A stretch of DNA of 64,000 nt from Bacillus sp. EAC (GTDB lineage Bacteria > Bacillota > Bacilli > Bacillales > Bacillaceae_G), in contig NZ_NCSY01000002.1 in NCBI RefSeq assembly GCF_002156875.1, positions 186,001 to 250,000 on the forward strand, read 5' to 3'. Every line of letters begins with the position of its first letter. Position 1 is the first letter of the stretch. Of the stretch, positions 51,871 through 60,861 are shown piece by piece. The position numbers and the translations under genes were made by a program. Below the pieces are notes generated by a model. That model was not told the DNA's origin. It saw only the letters and a program-made list of their open reading frames with translations, and did no database searches.

Positions 51871-52179
51871 CCTTTTACATAGCTGTTTTCGTAAACCATG
51901 TTGCTATTAAAAAAGAATTTCGTAGATTTCCACTCCAGAATGCTCGCTTTCCGTGAGGTGGGCGATGAGCCTTGAGCCCACACGATGTGGGTCATGCATG
52001 CGTTACGACAGGACGTCGTGGTATTAGCATACCTACCTTTTTGACCACTGCTAAGGTCTCAACTGTCCCGCTAATCCGATAGGAGTCTCGCATATCCGTT
52101 CATCATCTTCTGTATTTACAGTTTGCTTTAAAACCCCTTTTAATAAAAACAATCTTCTAGAAAACAGCCTTTTACATAG
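51871..52179 (+). mobile_element. MITE-like repeat element with 12-bp flanking direct repeat
   Basis: The element (51883-52167, 285 bp) has inverted ends CTGTTTTC (51883-51890) and GAAAACAG (52160-52167). The 12 bases CCTTTTACATAG occur exactly on both sides (51871-51882 and 52168-52179), the second overlapping the stop codon of the leftward MFS gene. This looks like a target-site duplication. The interior shares the family core (GATTTCCACTCCAGAATGC ... TAGGAGTCTCGCAT), a central hairpin (GAGCCCACA...TGTGGGTC) and the variant segment also seen at 25420. It encodes no transposase, so it would be moved in trans. Confidence 0.8.
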
Positions 52180-53383
52180 AGAATGATGTTTCATCTTTTA
52201 TACTAAGTTTTTTATACACTTTTAAATAAACCCATAATGCATTTAAAAATAACAATGCACTTGTAATAAGAAATACATATCTTATACCTAAATAGGCGCC
52301 TACTTGTCCACCTAAGATTGAACCTACAAATACCCCTAAATATCCTGCGGACATGTTAAAACCAAAAACTCTACCGGTCAGTGAATCAGGTGTAATTCTC
52401 TTAACCAATGTATTAACAGAAGGATTTAAACCTGCTGTCGCTAACCCTAATAAAAATCGGAAAAACATTAATTCCCAAGCATTTTTGACAAAAGCTTGTG
52501 GAATAATCATTAATCCTGCCAATACAAGTGCCCCTAAAATCACTTTCTGTGGCCCAATTCTATCAGAAAGCTTTCCTAGTCTTGGCGCAGCAATTATATT
52601 TGCTAATCCCGAAGCTGAAAATGCCATACCTGCTAATAAAGCAACATGACTTGAATGACTTGATATCTGCATAATATAGACAGTAATCACTGGTTCAATC
52701 GAATACAATGCAAGAGTTAATACAAAAAAGGTCACAAACATTGTAATCGTTAAACTTTTGTCCGGAATAATTCTCCATATTTCTTTCATTCTAAGTACTT
52801 TTTTATCCTGACGCGTAAAAGATTCCTTTACAAACAATGCGGTAGTAATGAATGCAATTAATAATAAAGCTCCAGTTATATAAAATACATTTTCTAAACC
52901 AAGCGTCTCTCCAATATAAGCACCGATCATTGGTCCAAGTAATGAACCCCCGACGCTTGCTGTAGAAAGCGTACCTAAAGCCCAACCTGCGTGTTCTTTA
53001 TCCGTTTGAGTAGCGATTAATGTAGTACAAGCCGTACTATAGCCTGTAATGATTCCCTGCAATAACCTTAAACCAATCAGTACATATACATTTTGAGCAA
53101 AGCCCATACTAAATACAACTATCGCCATTCCAAGACTTGCTCGCAAAAGCATTGGTTTACGACCAAATTTGTCTGCTGCTAAACCCCAAATAGGTGAAAA
53201 TATGGCAGAAATAACAAATGTAGCACCAAATGCAATCCCTGAAAATTGATCGATTAATGCTACATTATGAACCCCGAGGTTTTTAATGTATAAAGGTAAA
53301 ACTGGGCCAAGTTGACTCATCCCTATACTCGTTACAAACATCCCGAACCAACAAACGATTAAATTTCTTCTCCACATGCTCAT
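52172..53383 (-). CDS. MFS multidrug exporter (DHA1 family)
   Basis: This 403-residue major facilitator with twelve segments has the motif A loop GLAADKFGRKPMLLRASLGMA and the antiporter motif C-like TASVGGSLLGPMIGAYIG in helix 5. These are features of drug:proton antiporters. It is divergent from a tetR gene with an operator in the intergenic region, the classical layout of a regulated drug pump. GAGGG precedes the ATG. The repeat element lies at its very 3' end. Confidence 0.88.
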   Translation of the reverse strand: MSMWRRNLIVCWFGMFVTSIGMSQLGPVLPLYIKNLGVHNVALIDQFSGIAFGATFVISAIFSPIWGLAADKFGRKPMLLRASLGMAIVVFSMGFAQNVYVLIGLRLLQGIITGYSTACTTLIATQTDKEHAGWALGTLSTASVGGSLLGPMIGAYIGETLGLENVFYITGALLLIAFITTALFVKESFTRQDKKVLRMKEIWRIIPDKSLTITMFVTFFVLTLALYSIEPVITVYIMQISSHSSHVALLAGMAFSASGLANIIAAPRLGKLSDRIGPQKVILGALVLAGLMIIPQAFVKNAWELMFFRFLLGLATAGLNPSVNTLVKRITPDSLTGRVFGFNMSAGYLGVFVGSILGGQVGAYLGIRYVFLITSALLFLNALWVYLKVYKKLSIKDETSFSM

Positions 53384-53551
53384 AATAACCCTCTCCCTTT
53401 TTTGTAAAACTAAGGAATTCCACTATAATAGACCTCTTTAATTAGAGACGTAATGAAAATATCACCCGATAAATCAGTTTAGTAGTAATTAAAAATACGC
53501 ATTTAACATCCGACACCTTTTAAGATAAACTTAAACTATAAATTAAAGTTT

Positions 53552-53574
53552 GTAAACTATATATTATAGTTTAC
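53552..53574. promoter_or_regulatory. TetR-family operator
   Basis: A perfect inverted repeat, GTAAACTATA (53552-53561) and TATAGTTTAC (53565-53574), with three bases between, lies between the divergent MFS and tetR genes. Partial copies of the half-site (TTAAACTATAAATT at 53531; GTTAAACTA near 53592) flank it. It would let the repressor control both directions. Confidence 0.78.
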
Positions 53575-53633
53575 GTACAATACATTATAATGTTAAACTA
53601 ATTTTATAAAGTAATATGATAAGGAGTAATAGA

Positions 53634-54197
53634 ATGGTGCAAAAACGAAATTTGACTAAGGAAAAGATTATTGAGGCTGCTTTTTTATTGGCAGATGAAA
53701 TCGGTCTTAATCAAGTTACTTTCCAAAAAATTGCAGAAAAATTACAGATAAAATATCCATCACTATATAATCATTTCACTAATATGGATGACCTTAAAAT
53801 AAAAATGACTATCTACCTTTTGAATAAATTGAATTCGAATTTAATGCAAAAATTAGTCGGTAAAAGTGGTGAGAATGCAATAAAAGAGTATGCCTATGTT
53901 TATCGTGACTTTGCATTCAAAAACAAGACGGGGTATGGATTATTTATGAATATTCCAAGCACGCAAGATGAGGAAGTTAGACGTTTAGCGAAAGAAACTA
54001 TGGGTATTATTCATCAAATCTTAGATTTTTATATTAAGGATGAAACGCAATTAATTCATAAAGGAAGAGCTCTAAGGAGTCTACTACATGGATTTGTCTC
54101 CATGAATTTCCTTGGTTATTTCCAACATCCTGTAAATGTAGAAGACAGCTTTCAATCGATGATCGATGATTTTATTTTATCCGTTTCGAGAAATTAG
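53634..54197 (+). CDS. TetR/AcrR family transcriptional regulator
   Basis: This ~187-residue repressor has the TetR helix-turn-helix in residues ~8-55: LTKEKIIEAAFLLADEIGLNQVTFQKIAEKLQIKYPSLYNHFTN. The C-terminal domain resembles the WHG/TetR_C_33-type region with HKGRALRSLLHGFVSMN. ATG 53634 has AAGGAG seven bases upstream; the ATG at 53616 lies before that site. Divergent from the MFS pump and probably its repressor. Confidence 0.88.
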   Translation: MVQKRNLTKEKIIEAAFLLADEIGLNQVTFQKIAEKLQIKYPSLYNHFTNMDDLKIKMTIYLLNKLNSNLMQKLVGKSGENAIKEYAYVYRDFAFKNKTGYGLFMNIPSTQDEEVRRLAKETMGIIHQILDFYIKDETQLIHKGRALRSLLHGFVSMNFLGYFQHPVNVEDSFQSMIDDFILSVSRN

Positions 54198-54236
54198 AAA
54201 TGGTAAATACATTCTCACATTAAATCATTAAAAAAA

Positions 54237-54276
54237 GGGAGGTGTGGTAAAGCATTTTAGCTTTACCATAAAAATG
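54237..54276 (+). promoter_or_regulatory. Shine-Dalgarno separated from the ATG by a perfect hairpin
   Basis: A near-ideal ribosome binding site, GGGAGGTG (54237-54244), is 29 bases before the ATG at 54274. Between them GGTAAAGC (54246-54253), loop ATTTTA, GCTTTACC (54260-54267) form an 8-bp stem. Folding the hairpin would bring the site to ~7 bases from the ATG. The in-frame GTG at 54244 lies inside the ribosome binding site and would be too close. Confidence 0.6.
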
Positions 54277-55014
54277 AAAATAGCTAAAGGTATAGAAACG
54301 ATCGAATTAGTTATGAAGTTAACTGGGCCAGAAAGTATCATCCATCCGACTTTGATTTGGGATGAAAATGAAACTATTTTAGTGGACACTGGAATACCTG
54401 GTCAAAATGGAGAAATTAACGAAGCAATCGAAAAAGCTGACGTACCAAATAACAAGCTGACAAAAATTATTCTTACACACCAAGACTTTGACCATATTGG
54501 AAGTCTCTCTGAAATTCTAAAAACTTCTGACCATAAAATTGAAGTCTTAGCACATGAAGTAGAAAAACCCTATATCGAAGGTGACAAGCCATTAATTAAA
54601 ATGAATGCAGAACGAGTAGCAAAAATGACGGAATCTCTTCCAGAGGAACAACGCCAGAAAATAAAAGCTATATTTGAAATACCATTAAGCGCTAATGTAG
54701 ATAAAACAATTAGCGATGAAGAGTTATTACCTTACTGTGGAGGAATCACTGTTATCTATACACCTGGACACACTCCTGGTCACGTTAGTTTGTATCATCA
54801 CCAGAGTAAGACATTAATTGCTGGAGATGCACTTGTAGCAGATAATGGGATCTTAATGGGTCCTAGACCGGCTGTGACACCTGATATGGAGACTGCGCTT
54901 CAATCTATTAAGAAATTTACAAAATATGATATTGAACAAGTGATTTGTTACCACGGTGGATTGGTTAAAGAAAATGTGAACCTACAAATTTCTGAATTGG
55001 CTAATTCTAATTAA
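54274..55014 (+). CDS. MBL-fold hydrolase
   Basis: This ~246-residue metallo-beta-lactamase-fold protein begins KIAKGIETIELVMKL, the usual family start. It has the metal motif LTHQDFDHIGSL (H-x-x-x-D-H variant: THQDFDH), a second site in YTPGHTPGHVSLYH, and the distal histidine in VICYHGG. ATG 54274 is chosen on family length; the in-frame GTG at 54244 would add ten residues encoded by a hairpin. It follows tetR by about 75 bases and may be in its regulon. Confidence 0.82.
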   Translation: MKIAKGIETIELVMKLTGPESIIHPTLIWDENETILVDTGIPGQNGEINEAIEKADVPNNKLTKIILTHQDFDHIGSLSEILKTSDHKIEVLAHEVEKPYIEGDKPLIKMNAERVAKMTESLPEEQRQKIKAIFEIPLSANVDKTISDEELLPYCGGITVIYTPGHTPGHVSLYHHQSKTLIAGDALVADNGILMGPRPAVTPDMETALQSIKKFTKYDIEQVICYHGGLVKENVNLQISELANSN

Positions 55015-55037
55015 CTAGCAAGTTTCAATCTAAATAG

Positions 55038-55070
55038 TAAAGGGCACCTTTCTCGAGGTGCCCTTTTACA
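55038..55070. terminator. Bidirectional terminator
   Basis: AAAGGGCACCT, loop, AGGTGCCCTTTT between the MBL gene and the convergent UvrA-like gene. Confidence 0.88.
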
Positions 55071-55117
55071 ATTATTCTCTTTTGAATTACTTAACGCCAT
55101 TTACATATCATTCAAGA

Positions 55118-58100
55118 TTAATTATTTCGCTCGAGACACTCATAAACTGCCATCATATCTCGTTTATTCAATTCACGAATTCGGTTGAAGATTGGAATAT
55201 CTGCAACAGCTTCAGTCAGTAGGCTTTCAGAAACAACATCACTTACTTTGCCAGTTAGCCATGTATGTACGTCTATACCTTCAACGATTTCCTTACGCCC
55301 CTCGTCATTAATACCACTTGCATAACAACTTACACAAGGGATTGATAATTTATATACGCCATCATGGAGATTATCTTCTGAAATGACTTTCTTCCCTTTA
55401 CAGAATGGACAAGGATTACTTGCTTTGATTTTATTAATTAACGTAACAATTTTTTTGTAACCAAACGCTTCATATACGTAAGTTAGTTTTTTGTATTTTC
55501 CATTCGTAAAATATTTATCTATAATGGTTTCTCTTGTTTCAGAAATATTGGCGAAATCACAGATTGAAATTAGGTTTTTGCTACTTATCGTTTCAATATT
55601 GCCTTTAATACTATCCCAAAAAGGTAGAACATTTTGTAAAACTACTTCATAGCCAACAAAGCTAGCTTGTTCTATTTCATACATTTTCAGGGCAACCTGA
55701 GTCTCCCTCGGAAGTAAAGAGACATCTTCTGCAAGTGAAAGATCGCCACCAACAATTGATTTTAGTTTTTCTAGTTCTGGTAAGTTCCCTACTGCTTTGA
55801 TGACCTGATCAATCGGCTGATTAATAACCTCCCGAATATCTGTTTCTCCAAATTTTAGTTTTTTATGATGGTTAAGCACTGTTCCATGACAAACAGGACA
55901 AGTGATCATCTCTTTTGACGTTTTCATATTCTCTTTTATAGGTGATTTTGAAATAGACATATAACGTCCAATGACGATATTAAATCCTTCCCAGATTCTC
56001 GAAGCTTTACCTGCTTTATCATAAAATGACTTTTCCCAATAACCATATAAAAACGTATTCTTTTCAGCTTCTGTCATATCATTGTAGCTCTTACTGATAT
56101 CGTGACCGAGTTCGTTCTTTATTTCATCAAATAGGAATTGTAGTTTAGGATATTGATAATATTTTAATACCTCCATCACGTCTGGATGCAGTAATCCATC
56201 CCAAAATGGAACTGTTTTATCTTGAATTACTACGTCTATATCAAATTTTTCAATGACTCGACGACCGGAACAACATGGACAATGATTTTCTTGATAATAG
56301 AAATCAAAACTTCTTGTATCTTTATTGGTCGGATGGGCTGCCACTATATGATTGATCAATCCACCAGTTTCATAAAGAAAACTAAATTGACTATACAAGT
56401 GTCTTTCAAGGTCAATGGCAATGACCGGAGCAATTGTTTCGGAGTCATACTCACCATAAATTACACGAGCAATTGGTGATAAGCTTTTTAAAATACCACC
56501 TTTATAGACATTTTCAGCATTTTTAAAATATGCAATATGATCAACTTTTAAGTAGTTAATTCCATTTCGTGACCTTAGTGTTGAAGAAATTTGTAATGGT
56601 GTTACGTTATCTGAATGATCTTTTTGTCGATAATAATCATCATGACTAACAACATCAAGATGTTGAACAGGCTGCGCTCGTCTTTTTCCAAAATCAACAA
56701 TAAAATCAGAGCTCTCTAGCATATAAGCATTATGCTCAATCATCAAGATTGAGACCGATTCATCTTGTAGAATAACTCTAACACTATCTATAAATTGATT
56801 TAAAATATTTTGAGATAACCCTTTTGATGGTTCGTCAAAAATAAAAAGTGTATGTGGGTTTCTAGTGTTGGCAAATAGTTCTGAAACTAAATGAACACAT
56901 TGAAACTCACCAGTCGATAATGTTTTCGTTTTTCTTTCCAAAGTTAAATAACCAAGGCCAAGTTTAATCAACAAGCTAAGGCGTTTATAGGCTATGTCTT
57001 CACTTGGCAGATCATCAATAATATCTTCAATCGAGCGCTGAAAAATATCATCAATGTCATCACTATATTTAGTGAGTTTCTTTTTAATATCGAGAAATGT
57101 CGCAACAGTTGAAAGACTTGTAATCGATTGGTTTCGATCTTGTCCAACCATAACTAGCTTATCTTTTGGATAGCGCTTCACGAAATCTTTCGCCATGCAT
57201 TCATTAACCAATGTCGATTTACCACAGCCAGACTCACCAGTAAAGGTTACAAGTCTATTTTTTGGAATCTGAATGTCAGAAATGTGAATATTACGGCAGA
57301 AAAGATCATGAAATTGATAATAGTCTACTGGAGTTTCCTGGTTTCGTTCCCAGCTAATTGGTTTTGGACGTGGAGATTCTTCCACTATTTTTCCGCCATA
57401 TTTTCCACTACCTGGTCCGAAAAACACTTGCTCATCAGTTATATTGAGCACTGTATCAGAATGGTCAATGAGCCAAATTTGGTTTTTATAACCTAATTGT
57501 TTAATCTGATCTAAAATTCTTAATAGCGTTTCATGATCTAGGCCAACCGAAATTTCATCAATAATAATAACGGTATTCTCACTTGTTGCCATAAATTCCG
57601 CTAAATAAAGTCGAGTTAATTCCCCGCCTGATAAAGTTCCCATAATTCGATTTAACGATAGATAACCTATATTCATATTAATAATATTTTTAAGTATATT
57701 TTGTTTCGCTTCACCAATATGTAAATCCTCTATAAGTGTATAAATGGATTCAATACTCAAGTTGTTAATATCGGAAATAGTATACGGTTTATCAAATAGA
57801 TCAATTGTATAGTGCAAAACTTCTTGATTATAGCGTTGTCCATTACATTTTGGACATTCGACGTTTTTTGTATAACCACGTCCTTTACAATCCGGACACC
57901 AGCCTAGTGGATTATTGAATGAAAAAACTTCTGGAGATAGATTAAATTTTTCAGCAAGACAATCACGAATCTCTTTAAAAACACCTGTATGCGTGCCAAT
58001 TGTTGATCGTGGATTTGAAGATATTGACGATTTTCCAAGAAAAAGGACTAAGGGCATTTCTTTCATTTTAATCGCACTAAAATTTGTTTCCATAATATTC

Positions 58101-58288
58101 GGAAAAAGATACTGATACTCAGCTTTAGGCAATAAAGAAACGAGGCGCTTCTTTGATTCTTCTCCGATTGTTTGGCAAAAAGTTGTTTTTCCGGATCCAG
58201 ACAAACCAGCAATCCCCAACGATTTATCTACTGGTAGTGTTGCATCTAATTTGCTAATATTGTTCGCAATTAGTTGATTTATTTTCAT
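55118..58288 (-). CDS. UvrA-like double ABC ATPase with zinc-finger C-terminal extension
   Basis: This ~1056-residue cytoplasmic protein is related to excinuclease subunit UvrA but reorganised (numbering from the upstream ATG at 58294). The first cassette has Walker A GLSGSGKTT (30-38), a zinc module C133/C136/C147/C150, signature LSGGE (221) and Walker B IIIDE. The second has Walker A GESGCGKST (353), LSTGE (459) and LFIFDEP, without a zinc finger. A further ~500 residues carry CPCC (672-675), CPVCHG (799-802) and a four-cysteine site (962, 965, 987, 990). The UvrB-binding domain of true UvrA seems missing. ATG 58288 fits GAGAGG at 8 bases. It may act on DNA or in drug resistance; function unknown. 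Confidence 0.8.
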   Translation of the reverse strand: MKINQLIANNISKLDATLPVDKSLGIAGLSGSGKTTFCQTIGEESKKRLVSLLPKAEYQYLFPNIMETNFSAIKMKEMPLVLFLGKSSISSNPRSTIGTHTGVFKEIRDCLAEKFNLSPEVFSFNNPLGWCPDCKGRGYTKNVECPKCNGQRYNQEVLHYTIDLFDKPYTISDINNLSIESIYTLIEDLHIGEAKQNILKNIINMNIGYLSLNRIMGTLSGGELTRLYLAEFMATSENTVIIIDEISVGLDHETLLRILDQIKQLGYKNQIWLIDHSDTVLNITDEQVFFGPGSGKYGGKIVEESPRPKPISWERNQETPVDYYQFHDLFCRNIHISDIQIPKNRLVTFTGESGCGKSTLVNECMAKDFVKRYPKDKLVMVGQDRNQSITSLSTVATFLDIKKKLTKYSDDIDDIFQRSIEDIIDDLPSEDIAYKRLSLLIKLGLGYLTLERKTKTLSTGEFQCVHLVSELFANTRNPHTLFIFDEPSKGLSQNILNQFIDSVRVILQDESVSILMIEHNAYMLESSDFIVDFGKRRAQPVQHLDVVSHDDYYRQKDHSDNVTPLQISSTLRSRNGINYLKVDHIAYFKNAENVYKGGILKSLSPIARVIYGEYDSETIAPVIAIDLERHLYSQFSFLYETGGLINHIVAAHPTNKDTRSFDFYYQENHCPCCSGRRVIEKFDIDVVIQDKTVPFWDGLLHPDVMEVLKYYQYPKLQFLFDEIKNELGHDISKSYNDMTEAEKNTFLYGYWEKSFYDKAGKASRIWEGFNIVIGRYMSISKSPIKENMKTSKEMITCPVCHGTVLNHHKKLKFGETDIREVINQPIDQVIKAVGNLPELEKLKSIVGGDLSLAEDVSLLPRETQVALKMYEIEQASFVGYEVVLQNVLPFWDSIKGNIETISSKNLISICDFANISETRETIIDKYFTNGKYKKLTYVYEAFGYKKIVTLINKIKASNPCPFCKGKKVISEDNLHDGVYKLSIPCVSCYASGINDEGRKEIVEGIDVHTWLTGKVSDVVSESLLTEAVADIPIFNRIRELNKRDMMAVYECLERNN

Positions 58289-58495
58289 AATCATTTCCTC
58301 TCAATTTCTACTTTTTCTATCTAGCATCATCATAGCAGAATTATTTCTTACAAAATTCAATGATATTGCCTAGTCTTTTGTATACTATGACCGTTTTACT
58401 GATATAAACATCATACCCATTTTTCCATTTATTGTTAACATCAAATATGACAGATACATGAAATCTAGCACATACTATTCGTGGAGGTGATAAAC

Positions 58496-58636
58496 ATGGG
58501 TAACAATCAAAATCCACATGTTAAAAAGAAAAAACAAAATTCAGGAATACCTGAGCCTGCTGCAGTAAATTCAGAAGGATATTTTGCTCCAAAAAAATCG
58601 AATGCTGAAGCACTTAATGAAGTAAAAAACCAATAG
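58496..58636 (+). CDS. Small hydrophilic protein (46 residues)
   Basis: A perfect GGAGGTGAT site precedes ATG 58496. The product is 46 residues, very polar and lysine/asparagine-rich: it begins GNNQNPHVKKKKQN and ends SNAEALNEVKNQ. There is no signal peptide or membrane segment. Size and composition resemble small acid-soluble spore proteins, but I cannot match it to a named type. A short hairpin (GACCGTC TTAT GACGGTC) follows. Confidence 0.65.
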   Translation: MGNNQNPHVKKKKQNSGIPEPAAVNSEGYFAPKKSNAEALNEVKNQ

Positions 58637-58726
58637 AAATAGACCGTCTTATGACGGTCCTCCTGATTGACTGCATTGAAAACATTCCACTTTAACCGAT
58701 CAAAACTATTATTTTCTTTTTTACGT

Positions 58727-58954
58727 TTAACTCGATTCTATTTCAACAAAAACGATTTTTCCAGTATGGCAATAAAGCAATAAATTCTGATGTTCTTCTT
58801 CACTATAATATGTGTAACAAGTAAGGTCTGTAAATTCGCCACGGGATATGTCGTGTATTGTGTTTGTAAGTTTGTATGTACTCCCACGATATTTCATCTT
58901 ACGTTCGATTGACGGTTGTTCAGTTAATATTTGTTCCTTCGATCGGAAATCCAT
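58727..58954 (-). CDS. Hypothetical protein, 75 residues
   Basis: A short soluble protein beginning DFRSKEQILTEQPSIERKMKYRG, with the beta-rich end LLLYCHTGKIVFVEIESS. AAGGAG is correctly placed before ATG 58954; the longer frame to 59032 has no site. I do not recognise the family. It lies between the small protein gene and the amine oxidase gene, in the same direction as the latter. Confidence 0.6.
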   Translation of the reverse strand: MDFRSKEQILTEQPSIERKMKYRGSTYKLTNTIHDISRGEFTDLTCYTYYSEEEHQNLLLYCHTGKIVFVEIESS

Positions 58955-59103
58955 TGAGCTCACTCCTTTTTCTTTCCCTCTTAGTATTGCCGCGACCGAT
59001 GAGATTAGACGTAATTTGCGTTGTGAATACATTTATTCAAATACTAATGAATTGACATTCCTTCTAAAAAAGGATTGCAGAGGCAATTCGAATAACCCGA
59101 ACC

Positions 59104-60567
59104 TCATTCCCTTTTATTAACTTCATACGCTACTCGAACGCCGGACTCAATTGCTCCTTGAATCCAACCTGGCGTAGACGAAATGTGTGCCCCTGCAAAA
59201 TGGATTCTTCCTTCAGGAGTGCTCATGTAAGGACCCAATTCTTTTTGTTGATATGGTTTCGACATGACAAATGCTCCACCAGAAAAAGGATAGTCTGACC
59301 AGCTATGAGTACTTCCTACAATAAATTCTTCATATACTATTTTTCCAAATATATACGAAAGATTCTCTAGTGCTTTTTTTATTCGATCTTCTTCTGACAT
59401 ACTGTCCCAAATGAATGCATCAGATCCCCATGTATAGCTAGCTAAAACGACTCCAGTGCTATTAGAGCCTAACTCATGACTAGGAAAATATGAAAATTTT
59501 ATCGGTAAATCAGTTGTTATCTTACCTCCGTATAGACCCATCTTTTCCCAAAATCTTGTTTTGAATTGAAGTCCAATTTTTGTCGAGTCTGCATAGTGCA
59601 TCTCTCTAATTGCTTTCCATTTATTATAAGATATAGACTCATATGGGAAGAGCTGCACGAAGTCCAATAAAGAAAAAGGAATGGTCACAATAACTAAGTC
59701 AGAAGTGACTTGGTGTTTAGTAAAATTTTTCTTATCATCAGTAAAGACTGATACACCAGTATTTTCTTGTACGATTCTGGTCAGTTGTTGATTAAAATAA
59801 AGATTGTCACTTAGTTGATTTAAAAATGAATTCGGCAACTGATCGTTTCCACCAGTAATTTCGTAAAGTTTAAGGTCTTCTTCAAGAAGTATCATAACTT
59901 CTCTTAATACTGACGTAAAAGCAAGTTCAAGAAACCCTTCTATTCCAACTATAGCCTCAATCATATCGACTGCTCCTATAGATAATGATAACCCGACAGG
60001 ATTATCCTTCAAAAAATTCTCCATTGAATATTGATCGTACTTATTAATCACAATTTCCCAATTTTTTTGAGGGTCTTGTTTAACAAATTTAAGAACAGGA
60101 TCCACTGCTAGTTTTAATAGTTCTTCCGCTGTTTTACCTCCCTCAATAGGAGCTAATGGAAATCTTAATAAATGGGGGTTACTTTCATAATATTTCTCTC
60201 GTGTTAAAACATTATTTACATAGATTGGATCATTAGGAGTACTATTAATAAACTCATTAACAGGTAGATTAAATTTGTTTATATATTCGAATGTAAGTCG
60301 GTGAACTGAAGGTATTCGCATTGCTCCCAATTCGACATACTGGTTATTTATAAATGGTTGCCTTTTAGTATATACACGACCACCGAGTCTATCATTTATC
60401 TCTAAAATCGTTACTTCATGTCCTGCCTCTTTTAATAAAGATGCAGCAACTAAACCTGACATTCCAGCGCCCACAATCGTAACTTTCTTTGATTTGTTTG
60501 TTTTTTCTAATCCACTTCGAATGAAAGATACTATTTGTTCCATTGTAAGATTTAATTTATTATTCAT
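59104..60567 (-). CDS. Flavin monoamine oxidase family protein
   Basis: This ~487-residue FAD enzyme has the dinucleotide-binding start VTIVGAGMSGLVAASLLKEAGHEVTILEINDRLGGRVYT and the GG-motif. It continues with YVELGAMRIPSVHRLTFEY, and ends GRIHFAGAHISSTPGWIQGAIESGVRVAYEV, the C-terminal FAD motif. This layout fits monoamine oxidases and L-amino acid oxidases. The substrate is probably an amine or an aromatic amino acid. ATG 60567 has GGAAGAG upstream. A single-gene unit. Confidence 0.85.
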   Translation of the reverse strand: MNNKLNLTMEQIVSFIRSGLEKTNKSKKVTIVGAGMSGLVAASLLKEAGHEVTILEINDRLGGRVYTKRQPFINNQYVELGAMRIPSVHRLTFEYINKFNLPVNEFINSTPNDPIYVNNVLTREKYYESNPHLLRFPLAPIEGGKTAEELLKLAVDPVLKFVKQDPQKNWEIVINKYDQYSMENFLKDNPVGLSLSIGAVDMIEAIVGIEGFLELAFTSVLREVMILLEEDLKLYEITGGNDQLPNSFLNQLSDNLYFNQQLTRIVQENTGVSVFTDDKKNFTKHQVTSDLVIVTIPFSLLDFVQLFPYESISYNKWKAIREMHYADSTKIGLQFKTRFWEKMGLYGGKITTDLPIKFSYFPSHELGSNSTGVVLASYTWGSDAFIWDSMSEEDRIKKALENLSYIFGKIVYEEFIVGSTHSWSDYPFSGGAFVMSKPYQQKELGPYMSTPEGRIHFAGAHISSTPGWIQGAIESGVRVAYEVNKRE

Positions 60568-60861
60568 AGAAATCAACTCTTCCACGGATTTTAGGATACC
60601 CTATAAATTTATTCGAAATTATATATGTTTAGAATTAATACATATTGAATCAATGTAATTTTGAAATGCTTCGTTTCATTAACAAGCATGAAATATTCCC
60701 CATTCTTGTCCTATATTCTATTAGTATGAGAATTAATTGATAGAGTTCAGGCTTATGTTTAAGAGGCTGTTTAATATTAGAGGAAAAATGTAGAAGAAAT
60801 AGAATACAGTAATGGTAATATATAAACCTAATTTTAAGTGGACAACAAAGGAGATCTAATT

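Noticed and set aside
58471-58477. CATACTA as a sigma-G -10 box for the small protein gene
   Set aside because: Transcription would start within the ribosome binding site, and no matching -35 box was found.
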